Shown here: positions 25,399-33,845 of the stretch, piece by piece
Position numbering within the stretch: position 1 is the first letter of the stretch
Layout of the letters: the number at the start of each line of letters is the position of its first letter
Program-made: the position numbers and the translations under genes
Origin: Saccharopolyspora hirsuta
GTDB lineage: Bacteria; Actinomycetota; Actinomycetes; Mycobacteriales; Pseudonocardiaceae
NCBI RefSeq assembly: GCF_008630535.1
Contig: NZ_VWPH01000010.1
Span: forward strand, 248,001 to 312,000
Direction of reading: 5' to 3'
DNA: 64,000 nt
The notes under the pieces: generated by a model
Databases searched by the model: none
What the model saw: only the letters and a program-made list of their open reading frames with translations
What the model was told of the DNA's origin: nothing

Positions 25399-26793
25399 CT
25401 AGCTGCCACCGCCAGCAGGCTCGGGGGCGGCGGCGCGCTGGACCGGCTTCGCCGACGTGGCCCTCAGCGGGCTGTTGAAGATCATGTTGAGCACCACCGC
25501 CACGATCGCGCCCGCGACGATCCCGGTGCCGAAGACGGTCTGGAACCACTGCGGGAACTGCTGGTAGATCGTCGGGGCGGCCAGCGGGATCAGCCCCACC
25601 GCCAGCGAGACCGACACGACGAACATGTTGTGCCCCTGCTCCAGGTGGGCCCGCGAGAGGGTGCGGATACCGCTGGTGGCGATGCTTCCGAACAGCATCA
25701 GCCCGGCCCCGCCCAGCACCGGGTACGGCACCAGGGAGACGACCCCGCCCAGCACCGGGAACAGCCCGAGCAGGGCCATCACGCCACCGGCGACGGCGAC
25801 GACGAACCGGCTGCGCACCCCGGTCAGCGACACCACGCCGACGTTCTGGGCGAAGGCGCTGGTGGGCAGGCCGCCGAACAGCGAGCCGACCGTGGTGGCG
25901 ATGCCGTCCACCCGCAGGCCGCGGGTGACCAGCTTCTGCTCCACGTCGCGGTCGCAGATCTCGCCGATCGCCAGCATCCCGGCCGAGCTCTCCGTCATCG
26001 CCACCAGGATCACGATGCACACCGCGAGGATGGCGGCCGGGTGGAACTCGGGGGCGCCGAACTGCAGCGGCATCGGCAGCGCGAACAACGACGTCTGCTC
26101 GAAGGTGGTGGTGTCCAGCATGCCGAACGGGGCCGCGGCCAGCGTGCCGGCGACCAGCCCCAGGATCAGCGCGATCTGCTTGAGGAACCCGCGCAGGACG
26201 CGCTGCAGCACGATGATCACGACGAGGGTGAACAGCGCGAGGCCGAGGTTGGCCGCCGAGCCGAAGTCGGGGGCGCCTTCGCCGCCCTGCACCCAGGCGA
26301 CGGGCACGGTCATCAGGGACACGCCGATCAGGGTGATGACCACACCGGTGACCAGGTGCGGGAAGAAGCGCATCAACCGCCCGAAGAACGGTCCGACCGC
26401 CAGGCAGAACAGCCCGCCGACGAGGACCGCGCCGAGCACGGTCTGGATCCGGTGGCCCTCCGGCGCGGAGTGCGCCACCGTGAGCAGCGAGGCGAGCCCC
26501 GCCGAGGAACTGGCGTTGACGAAGGGCAGCCGGTTTCCCGCGAAGCGGCCCGCGCCCAGCGTCTGCAGCAGGGTCGCCAAGCCCGCCACCAGCAGGCTCA
26601 CCGAGATCAGCACAATCTGGTCGCGCTGGTCCAGCCCGCAGGCGGGGCCGATGATCAGGGGCGGCGCCACCACACCGGCGTACATCGCCCCGACGTGCTG
26701 GAAGGCCGCTGGGATCAACTGCTTGGCCGGCAACTTCTCGTCGACCGGATGGCAGGCCGCCGGGGTCGGATTCCCCTGCGAATTCATTGCCAT
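25399..26793 (-). CDS. NCS2-family nucleobase (xanthine/uracil type) permease
   Basis: A 464-residue permease with about 14 hydrophobic segments. Family features are AFQHVGAMYAGVVAPPLIIG in the first helix region, FVNASSSAGLASLL, a TESSAGMLAIGEI segment and the GGLPTSAFAQNVGVV signature. It imports purines or pyrimidines with protons. The central segment resembles xanthine/urate carriers more than UraA, but this is a soft call. The ATG has AAGGGGAAC 5 bases upstream. It is a single gene with a 431-bp upstream gap that contains possible regulatory structures. Confidence 0.9.
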   Translation of the reverse strand: MAMNSQGNPTPAACHPVDEKLPAKQLIPAAFQHVGAMYAGVVAPPLIIGPACGLDQRDQIVLISVSLLVAGLATLLQTLGAGRFAGNRLPFVNASSSAGLASLLTVAHSAPEGHRIQTVLGAVLVGGLFCLAVGPFFGRLMRFFPHLVTGVVITLIGVSLMTVPVAWVQGGEGAPDFGSAANLGLALFTLVVIIVLQRVLRGFLKQIALILGLVAGTLAAAPFGMLDTTTFEQTSLFALPMPLQFGAPEFHPAAILAVCIVILVAMTESSAGMLAIGEICDRDVEQKLVTRGLRVDGIATTVGSLFGGLPTSAFAQNVGVVSLTGVRSRFVVAVAGGVMALLGLFPVLGGVVSLVPYPVLGGAGLMLFGSIATSGIRTLSRAHLEQGHNMFVVSVSLAVGLIPLAAPTIYQQFPQWFQTVFGTGIVAGAIVAVVLNMIFNSPLRATSAKPVQRAAAPEPAGGGS

Positions 26794-27062
26794 GCCCAGT
26801 TCCCCTTTTTGAAAGAACGGATGCCCCGGTCCGCCGCGGACGGGGGCCGTGCTGTTAGCGTCGGCCGCAGGGCTGGCGGCACCGAATGGTCCGCCACCTC
26901 TCCCGCCGTCGCGTTGTCGTCCGACGCGGCGGGACGGCCGTTCTCCGGCGTGAACCGGCCGGTGGGCCGGCTCCGATGCCTCCTCCCCGGTGAAGAGCTC
27001 GGTGCCGCAGGCGCTTTTTCGCCGTTGGGCACGAGCAAGCTACGTCCGGAATCCAACTCGCG

Positions 27063-27077
27063 TCAACATTTTGTTGA
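27063..27077. promoter_or_regulatory. Possible operator, TCAACA-TTT-TGTTGA
   Basis: A perfect 6-bp inverted repeat around TTT in an AT-rich island, about 270 bp upstream of the NCS2 permease start. The symmetric form suggests binding of a dimeric regulator. The regulator is not known. Confidence 0.5.
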
Positions 27078-27113
27078 ACTTCCGTTTCGCGGAATTGATC
27101 GGCGCGCCGCGGC

Positions 27114-27153
27114 TTTCCGGCGGGAGAAGAAAACGACAGCTTCTTCCCGGAAA
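27114..27153 (-). terminator. Possible terminator downstream of the TauE-like gene
   Basis: TTTCCGG (27114-27120) with GGGAGAAG pairs with CTTCTTCCCGGAAA (27140-27153), giving a long stem with a small bulge and a 10-base loop, about 70 bases after the minus-strand TauE-like stop. Confidence 0.45.
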
Positions 27154-27224
27154 CTCCTTGAACGGACGGCGGAACGCTGCTACTCGGAACCGCATTTCTC
27201 GATTCAGCCGCATTCCGCGGCCGA

Positions 27225-27995
27225 TCACGCTCCGTGCAGCGCGAGGTAAGGGGCCAGCGCGACCAGGGTGACGACCAGCGCGTACTTCAGGCCGCGAGCG
27301 GGCAGGGCGCGGGCGATCTTCCAGCCCAGCAGCACGCCAGCCAGCTCGGGGACGCCGACCAGGGCGGCCAGCGGCCAGTTGATCGAACCAGCGGCCAGGT
27401 AACCGATCGTGCCCGCACCGGCGATGACGATCGACTGGGCCTGGGCGGAGGCCAGGGATTCCAGCACCGGCACGCCCAGGACCACCAGCAGCGGCACGGT
27501 GAGCATCGGCCCGCCGATGCCCACGACGCCCGCGGCGACCGCCACCGCGAACCCGAGCCCGGCCACCAGCAGCGCGGGCGGGTGCGCGCGGGCGTCCCCG
27601 GGGCGGCGCCATTCGCGGTAGCAGACCAGCGCCGCCACCAGGGCGACGAACGCCCCGAGGACCAGGCCGAAGACCTGCTCGGAAACCCCGGTGTTGATCA
27701 GGACGCCGAGCGGGGTGCCGACCAGCGCCGTGCCCGCGAGGATCAACGCCGTGCGCCGGGTTTCCGGTTCGCGCAGGTGTCCCGATCGGGTGTAGGCGGC
27801 GGTGGCCAGCGCTCCGGTCGCCACGTGGGTGACGATGGCCGTGCCCGCCACCTCCGCCGGGGACAGGTCGGTCAGGGCGAACAGCCCGATCGTGGGCAGC
27901 ACCCCGCCCGGCCCCACCGCGGTGATGCCGACCCCACCGGCGAATCCGATCAGTCCTAACAGGACAAGGGTCGGGATCGTCGCTCCGTCCATCAT
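27225..27995 (-). CDS. TauE/SafE-family membrane exporter or permease
   Basis: A 256-residue membrane protein with about 7-8 hydrophobic helices and the family glycine motifs GGVGITAVGPGGVLPTIG at the N-terminus and GVVGIGGPMLTVPLLVVLG in the middle. TauE/SafE proteins move sulfite, sulfonates or other small organosulfur or carboxylate anions. It follows the GntR gene by 63 bp on the same strand, so the regulator probably controls it. Direction of transport and substrate cannot be told from the sequence. Confidence 0.85.
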   Translation of the reverse strand: MMDGATIPTLVLLGLIGFAGGVGITAVGPGGVLPTIGLFALTDLSPAEVAGTAIVTHVATGALATAAYTRSGHLREPETRRTALILAGTALVGTPLGVLINTGVSEQVFGLVLGAFVALVAALVCYREWRRPGDARAHPPALLVAGLGFAVAVAAGVVGIGGPMLTVPLLVVLGVPVLESLASAQAQSIVIAGAGTIGYLAAGSINWPLAALVGVPELAGVLLGWKIARALPARGLKYALVVTLVALAPYLALHGA

Positions 27996-28058
27996 AGACC
28001 TTCTCAGCTCTCTGCACGAAACCCGTTGGCACTGTTGACGATCTGCGAATCATCTGGT

Positions 28059-28856
28059 TCAGAGCGGGTTTTCGACCGGCGGGAGACCTCGGTGGAGCGT
28101 GGCGGTCAGCGCCATGCGGTCGGCCCGGATCCGGATCGACTCGACGTCCACCGGGCGCCCGTCCGCCGTGCGGGTCAGGCGTTCCAGCGCGAAAACCGCC
28201 GCGTGGTCGGGGATTCCCAGCAGCGCAGCGGTGTCCGGGTCGGCGTTGACCGCGTGCACCGCCACCTCGGCGGTGCCCAGCCGCTGCCCGGTGGTCTCCT
28301 CGATCAGGCTGAACACGTCCCGCCCGGCGAGATCGCAGTCCAGCAGCCGGAGGCCGACGTCGGCGGTGAGGTAGGTGGTGTCCAGCGACAGCGGCAGCCC
28401 GTCCAGCCACCGCAGCCGTTCCAGGTGCACGCCGCCCGCGGCCGGGTCGACCCCGAGCCGCTCGGCGATCGGGACCGGCAGCTCCGCGACCGGCCGGGCG
28501 GTGCGGACCTCGTTGGTGATCGTGCCGTACCCGGTCATCACCTCGGCCAGCCCGGCCAGCCGGTCGAGCCCGTGGCCGTACTTCGGCAGCACGACCCGCG
28601 TCCCCACCCCGGGCTTGCGCGTCACGACACCTTCCCGCCGCAGCAGCGCCAGGGCCTCCCGCACCGCGTTGCGCGAGGCGCCGAACTGCTCGCCCAGGCG
28701 CCGCTCGTCCGGCAGCACGCCGTCGGCGAACCGGCCCGCCGTGATCTGGTAGCGCAGCACGTCGGCCACCTGCCGCGCCCGTTCGGCGCGCGGCCGCGAG
28801 GACGTCCACTCCGCCGGGACCCACCGACCTGCCGCACCGCCACCCGTCTCGTCCAC
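28059..28856 (-). CDS. GntR/HutC-type transcriptional regulator
   Basis: A 265-residue regulator. Residues about 28-90 are a GntR winged helix (RLGEQFGASRNAVREALALL, GVVTRKPGVGTRVV), and about 110-260 are a UTRA effector-binding domain (VPVAERLG-like segment, ERLRWLDGLPLSLDTTYL, VDVESIRIRADRMAL). The start is GTG. It probably autoregulates and controls the downstream TauE-like gene. It is divergent from the L,D-transpeptidase across 218 bp. The effector is unknown. HutC-type domains commonly sense small organic acids, amines or sugar phosphates. Confidence 0.88.
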   Translation of the reverse strand: MDETGGGAAGRWVPAEWTSSRPRAERARQVADVLRYQITAGRFADGVLPDERRLGEQFGASRNAVREALALLRREGVVTRKPGVGTRVVLPKYGHGLDRLAGLAEVMTGYGTITNEVRTARPVAELPVPIAERLGVDPAAGGVHLERLRWLDGLPLSLDTTYLTADVGLRLLDCDLAGRDVFSLIEETTGQRLGTAEVAVHAVNADPDTAALLGIPDHAAVFALERLTRTADGRPVDVESIRIRADRMALTATLHRGLPPVENPL

Positions 28857-29074
28857 GACTGTGGACGCTACCGGGCGAACATTGCGCCGGAGTTACGCCA
28901 CCCACATTGACCTGGAAAAACGCTCAACCAGGCAGGACGTCCCGGCGAATCGGAGTTCCGCCGGGGTCACCTCCGCAGCAGCGGCCCGGCGGCATGATCG
29001 TGTTGATATGTCCCGGGCCCGCACCGAAAGTAGTGGGGACGTGGAGCCGCCAGCGTCGAGGGTCGGGGGTCGGC

Positions 29075-30238
29075 ATGCGGGTAGTCAAAGCGTGGCCAGT
29101 CATCGTCGGGACCGCGTTCGCCTGCGCCCTGACCTCGTGCTCGGAACCGGAACCGAAGGTCTCCGCCGCCACGGTGACGACCTCGGTGCCCAACGGCGCC
29201 ACGCAGGTCGGGCCCAGCGACCCGCTGGTCGTCACCGCCCACCGGGGCGTCCTCACCTCGGTCACCGTTACCACCGACGGGGGAATCGCGGTCCCGGGCG
29301 AGCTGACCGACGGCGGCCGCCGGTGGAGCAGCACCGCGCCGCTGGAGTTCAGCAAGACCTACCGGGTGCAGGCGCTGGCGCAGGACGCCGAGCGCATCCC
29401 CGCACCGCCGACCAACTCGACGTTCACCACGGCCACCCCGGTGGAGGAGGTCACCGTGGACCGGACCCGGCCCTCCGACGGCGACGAGGTCGGGATCGCC
29501 ATGCCGGTGTCGATCTACTTCAGCAGGCCGGTGACCGACCGCGCCGCCGTGGAGCGCCGCCTGTCGGTCGAACCGTCGGTGCCCACCGAGGGCTCGTTCC
29601 ACTGGATGAGCGACGAGCAGGTCAACTGGCGGCCCAAGGACTACTGGAAGCCCGGCACCACCGTCCGGGTGCGCGCGCGGCTGTACGGGGTGGACACCGG
29701 CGGCGGTGTCATGGGCACCGCCGACCACGAGACCAACTTCCGCATCGGGCGCGACCAGCGCGCCGTCGGCGACGTCAACACCCACACGCTGACCGTCTTC
29801 CAGGACGGCCAGGAGATCAAGCAGCTGCCCGCCTCCTACGGCCGGAGCATCTACCCCACCCAGTACGGGGTGCACGTGGCCTTCGAGAAGCACACCTCCA
29901 CCCGGATGCGCTCGGACACCTGGGGCGGTCCGCAGAAGGGCGAACCCGGCTACTACGACGAGGTCCTGCCCTACGCGGTGCGCATCTCCAACAACGGCGA
30001 GTTCGTCCACGTCAACGGCGCGACCGTGTGGGCGCAGGGCGAGTCCAACGTCTCGCACGGCTGCGTCAACCTCTCCCCGGCCAATGGCAAGTGGTTCTTC
30101 GACTGGGTGCAGATCGGCGACCCGGTGGAGATCGTCGGCTCCGACCGGCCGCTGACCCCCGCGGACGGCGACATCCCGGACTGGACCATCCCGTACGAGG
30201 AGTACGTCCGCGGCAGCGCCCTGCACGAGGCGCGCTGA
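29075..30238 (+). CDS. L,D-transpeptidase lipoprotein (YkuD domain with Ig-like domains)
   Basis: A 387-residue cell-wall enzyme. It begins with a lipoprotein signal peptide and lipobox L19-T-S-C22. Two Ig-like domains of the mycobacterial LdtMt type follow (about 40-130 and 135-235), then a YkuD catalytic domain with the active-site Cys in VSHGCVNLSPANGKWFFDW near 326-345. It forms 3-3 cross-links in peptidoglycan on the outer face of the membrane. I chose the ATG at 29075 because it gives an exact lipoprotein N-terminus. Earlier in-frame starts would bury the signal. The next gene, on the other strand, ends only 6 bp away. Confidence 0.93.
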   Translation: MRVVKAWPVIVGTAFACALTSCSEPEPKVSAATVTTSVPNGATQVGPSDPLVVTAHRGVLTSVTVTTDGGIAVPGELTDGGRRWSSTAPLEFSKTYRVQALAQDAERIPAPPTNSTFTTATPVEEVTVDRTRPSDGDEVGIAMPVSIYFSRPVTDRAAVERRLSVEPSVPTEGSFHWMSDEQVNWRPKDYWKPGTTVRVRARLYGVDTGGGVMGTADHETNFRIGRDQRAVGDVNTHTLTVFQDGQEIKQLPASYGRSIYPTQYGVHVAFEKHTSTRMRSDTWGGPQKGEPGYYDEVLPYAVRISNNGEFVHVNGATVWAQGESNVSHGCVNLSPANGKWFFDWVQIGDPVEIVGSDRPLTPADGDIPDWTIPYEEYVRGSALHEAR

Positions 30239-30244
30239 CCCCGC

Positions 30245-33200
30245 TCAGAGGTACTGGCCGACCGGGCCGTCGCCGCTGGCCAGCTGGCTGACCCGCACGC
30301 CCGCCAGGTCGGCGGGGCGCAGCAGCCGGACCTCCGCGGCGTCGTGGTCCGCCGACGTGATCCGATCGCCCTGCAGGGCGATCGCCCGGTCCAGCAGGTT
30401 GCGCACCACTCGGCCGTTGCCGAAGGACTCGTCGCGCTTCGCCGCGCGCAGGATCTGCCGGACCTGCGCCCCGACTCCGTCGGCGAGGGTGAACCCGGCG
30501 CCGTCCGCCATCCGCTCGAAGATGGCGACCAGCTCGGCCTCGCTGTAGTCCGGGAAGTGCACCACCGACGGGAAGCGGGAGGCCAGCCCCGGGTTGGTGC
30601 GCAGGAACTCCACCATCCGGCTCTCGTAGCCCGCCGCGATCACCACCAGGTCGTCGCGGTGCTCCTCCATCAGCCGCAGCAGCTCGGCGATCGCCTCCGG
30701 CCCGTAGGACTGCCGCCCGTCCGGCGGGGTCAGCGCGTAGGCCTCGTCGATGAACAGCACCCCGCCCAGCGCGCGCTCCACCGCGGCGCGGACCTTCGGC
30801 GCGGTCTGCCCGATGTACTGGGCGATCAGGTCGGCGTGCGAGACCTCCACCAGGTGCCCGGAGGACAGCAGGCCGAGCTCGGCGTAGACCGCCGCGATGA
30901 GCCTGGCCACCGTGGTCTTGGCCGTGCCCGGGTTGCCGGTGAACACCAGGTGTCGCATCCGGGACCCCGGTTCCAGGCCCGCGGCTCGGCGCAGCCGGTC
31001 CGCTTCGGCCTCCGAGACCAGCAGGCGCACCTCGCGCTTCACCGTCTCCAGGCCCACCAGGTCGTCGATCGCCGCCATCGGGTCGGCCGGGAGGTCCGCG
31101 CGCACCGGTTCCACCGGGGTGTCCGGGACGTCGGCGACCTCGATCCGGTCCAGCGCGCCCGGCTCCTCGTCGGCGAGGATCCGCCTGGACTGCAGGGAGA
31201 TCGTGCGCTCCAGCAGGTGCGCGGCGAGGCGGCCGTTGGTCATCGCCGCGCTGCGCCGGGCGGTGCGGACCAGCCGCCCGACCTTCTCCGGCACCCCGGC
31301 CGCGACGGTGAAGCCCGCTTCGGCGGCCTTGCGCTCGTACAGCTCCACGACCTGCGCATCGGTGAGGTCCGGGAAGCGCACCACCTTCGGGAAGCAGGCC
31401 GCCAGCTCCGGGGTCGCCTTCAGCAGGCCGTTCACCGCCGCGTCCGGGCCGCACAGGACCACCAGCAGGTCCTGCGGGCGCGCCTGCAGCCCGGCCAGCA
31501 GCGCGTCGATCACCCCTCGGTTGCGGGACTGGTCGACGTCGATGCCGGGCCGGGCGAGGGTTCCCGCGTCCTCGATGCACAGCACCCCGCCCGCGGCCTG
31601 GTCGATCGCGCGCTGCACCCCGATGGCCGCCTCCGCCACGTGTCGCCCGGCCAGGTCCGCGCAGTCGACCACCACCAGGTGCCCGGAGGACAGCAGGCCG
31701 AGGTCGGCGCACATCCGGCCCAGGATCCCGGCCGCGGTCGTCTTCCCGGTTCCCGGCGCACCGGTGAACACCAGGTGCCGGGGCCGGGCCGCACCCGGCA
31801 TCCCGGCCTTGCGGCGCAGCTCCGCGGCGCGCCCCTCGGCCAGCACCAGGTCCAGTTCCCGGCGCACCGACTCCAGGCCGACGCAGTCGGCGAAATCCGC
31901 CCCGCGGGCCGGGGGTTTCGGCAGGTCCCGGCGCAGCACCTTGAGCTGGCCGCTGCTGCTGCGGGCCCGGGCGGCTTCGACGGCGCGCTCGGCCACCTGC
32001 TCGACCAGCCGGGCGCCGCGCAGGTTCTGCTGCCCGACGGCCGCCAACCGCGCACCCTCCCGGGCGGCGGCCTGCGCCACCGACGCACCGCGTCGGGCCA
32101 CCGCGCGCTGGAACAGCTCGACCCGCGCCTCCTGCGTGAACGGGCGGGTCTCGGCCACCCGGAACTGCTGCAGCAGCGCCGGATTCACCGCGCCCACGCG
32201 GTCCGCTCCCCCGGCCCGGCACACCACGAGGACGTGCAGGTCCGGCAGCCGGTTCAGCAGCCGCCGCAGCTCCTCCAGCAACGCGGTCGCGGACCACTCC
32301 AGGCCTGCCAACTGGTCCAGCCCGTGCACCACCAGCACATCGCGCGGGCCGAGGCCGTAGGTCTTCTGCTGCAGGTGCACGACGGCGTTGCTGACGTCCA
32401 GGCTGGCGAACTCGGCCTCGGACACCCACATCTCCTGCCGGTGCCCACCGGCCTTGAGCAGCGCGCCGCGCAGCAGCCGCACCGCGGTGCCCCGGCCGGT
32501 GCTCTCCGGGCCGGACAGCAGCATCCGCACGGCCGCGGTCCGGCCCGCCCGGAAGTCGGCCAGCTCGGTGCGCACCGCCTCCGCCAGCTCCCGCTGGCCC
32601 ACCAGCTCCGCAGCCGGGTCCTCGGAAGCCTCGTGCAGCTGCTGGCCGGAGGTCAGCTTGGCCACCAGGGGGTTGACCACCCGGCGCGGTCGGGTCAGCA
32701 CCCGCAGCTGGTGCTGGAAACCGCGGAGCAGGGCGTCGCAGCTCGGCGTCACCACCCCGTTCGGCAGCCCCTGCACCACGCCGCTGATCCGCATCGCCAT
32801 GTCGAGCCAGGCGCGGCAGACGTCCACCTCGCCGGCCAGCACCGCGCGCCCGAGCCAGGCCAGCACCTGGTTGTGCCAGCGGTCGGCGTTGAAGGTCTCC
32901 CGAAGTCCGGCGAACATGCTCTGCACGACCTCGAACATCGGCCGTCCCGTGGTGAGCGCCAGCTCCACCGGCACCTCCACCAGGTCCGCGTGCAGCATCA
33001 GGTGGGCCAGCGCGGCCTCGTGCTCCACGGCGGGGGCGATGTCGGGGACCGGACCTGCGCTCGACGTGCTCGGCACCCGCTCCAGCAGCCGCTGGTGCGC
33101 GGCCAGGAAACCCGAGCACGCCCAGTCCAGGTAGCCGACCGGCCCGGCGAGCTCGGGCAGCGCCGCCAGGACCGACTCGTCGGCCCGCTCCGCCCAGGTC

Positions 33201-33781
33201 TCCCGCAGCGTCGCGAGCGGCTCGACCAGGTCCTGCTTGGCCAGCGCCGGGTCGGCCGCGCGCAGGTCGTGCAGCGCGATCAGCGCCCGGCGGCGCGGTT
33301 CCAGGGGTTCGAGCCCGGCGAAGACGTCCAGGCAGCGGCGGGCCAGGTCGAAGGCCACCTCGCGCAGCTCCGGGTCGTCACCGGCACCGGTGAGCAGCCA
33401 TTCCGCCGGCGGCCGGAACAGCGAGGTGTTCGCGCTCCAGGACCAGGCGCGGTTGGGCGGCCAGGGCTGGGCGACGAACCCGCTCAGCGCCTCGCACTGC
33501 ACGTCGGCGGAGTTGCCGCCGCGCACCGCCACCGTGCCGAGCAGGAACTCCAGCAGGCACCACAGCTCGGCGCCGACGATCGTGGTCCCCTCGGCGTAGA
33601 AGTCCGGCAGCTCCACGGCCAGCCGCTCGGCCGCCGGGTCGCGGTTGAGCTCCTCCGCGCGCGCCCAGATCTCCTCGTACAGCCCGTCCGGAACCCGCCA
33701 CGGGCCGTGCGAGTACACGTCCAGGACGGGTTCGTCGGACAGCAGGAGTCGCAGGTGCTCGGGCAACGTCGGTCGGTCCAC
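30245..33781 (-). CDS. Large AAA+ ATPase with one degenerate and two CbxX/EccA-like modules
   Basis: A 1178-residue protein. Residues 1-390 are helical with no recognised domain and resemble a TPR-like or scaffold region. Three AAA+ modules follow. The first (about 395-600) has a degenerate P-loop LLSGPESTGRGTAVRL near 427. The second has FTGAPGTGKTTAAG near 677 but an altered Walker B (GGVLCIEDAG). The third has FTGNPGTAKTTVAR near 950 and an intact Walker B GGVLFIDEAYAL near 1007. Modules two and three are of the CbxX/CfqX type found in rubisco activases and in EccA of type VII secretion, where such ATPases remodel or escort proteins. No ESX genes are visible in the window. Partner and role are unknown. 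Confidence 0.85.
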   Translation of the reverse strand: MDRPTLPEHLRLLLSDEPVLDVYSHGPWRVPDGLYEEIWARAEELNRDPAAERLAVELPDFYAEGTTIVGAELWCLLEFLLGTVAVRGGNSADVQCEALSGFVAQPWPPNRAWSWSANTSLFRPPAEWLLTGAGDDPELREVAFDLARRCLDVFAGLEPLEPRRRALIALHDLRAADPALAKQDLVEPLATLRETWAERADESVLAALPELAGPVGYLDWACSGFLAAHQRLLERVPSTSSAGPVPDIAPAVEHEAALAHLMLHADLVEVPVELALTTGRPMFEVVQSMFAGLRETFNADRWHNQVLAWLGRAVLAGEVDVCRAWLDMAMRISGVVQGLPNGVVTPSCDALLRGFQHQLRVLTRPRRVVNPLVAKLTSGQQLHEASEDPAAELVGQRELAEAVRTELADFRAGRTAAVRMLLSGPESTGRGTAVRLLRGALLKAGGHRQEMWVSEAEFASLDVSNAVVHLQQKTYGLGPRDVLVVHGLDQLAGLEWSATALLEELRRLLNRLPDLHVLVVCRAGGADRVGAVNPALLQQFRVAETRPFTQEARVELFQRAVARRGASVAQAAAREGARLAAVGQQNLRGARLVEQVAERAVEAARARSSSGQLKVLRRDLPKPPARGADFADCVGLESVRRELDLVLAEGRAAELRRKAGMPGAARPRHLVFTGAPGTGKTTAAGILGRMCADLGLLSSGHLVVVDCADLAGRHVAEAAIGVQRAIDQAAGGVLCIEDAGTLARPGIDVDQSRNRGVIDALLAGLQARPQDLLVVLCGPDAAVNGLLKATPELAACFPKVVRFPDLTDAQVVELYERKAAEAGFTVAAGVPEKVGRLVRTARRSAAMTNGRLAAHLLERTISLQSRRILADEEPGALDRIEVADVPDTPVEPVRADLPADPMAAIDDLVGLETVKREVRLLVSEAEADRLRRAAGLEPGSRMRHLVFTGNPGTAKTTVARLIAAVYAELGLLSSGHLVEVSHADLIAQYIGQTAPKVRAAVERALGGVLFIDEAYALTPPDGRQSYGPEAIAELLRLMEEHRDDLVVIAAGYESRMVEFLRTNPGLASRFPSVVHFPDYSEAELVAIFERMADGAGFTLADGVGAQVRQILRAAKRDESFGNGRVVRNLLDRAIALQGDRITSADHDAAEVRLLRPADLAGVRVSQLASGDGPVGQYL

Positions 33782-33845
33782 GATCGGCCAGACTACTTCC
33801 GCCCCGAACCCGCCCGGGGCGGAACCCGAACTCGGCCGGGACCGG

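Larger units (their letters stand above)
26794..27224. other. Long gap upstream of the NCS2 permease, with several inverted repeats
   Basis: No convincing gene lies here. On the minus strand it should hold the permease promoter and 5' leader. I see a palindrome at 27063-27077 (TCAACATTTTGTTGA), a small hairpin at 27081-27095 (TTCCG/CGGAA), a larger hairpin at 27114-27153, and a GC-rich hairpin near 26905-26940. I found no known purine-riboswitch core. Confidence 0.6.

Noticed and set aside
26794-27224. Possible purine riboswitch before the NCS2 permease
   Set aside because: I could not find the conserved three-way junction core or loop sequences. Only generic hairpins and one palindrome are present.
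28857-29074. Upstream in-frame starts for the L,D-transpeptidase (from 28907)
   Set aside because: They would place more than 50 polar residues before the lipoprotein signal peptide, which begins exactly at the ATG at 29075.
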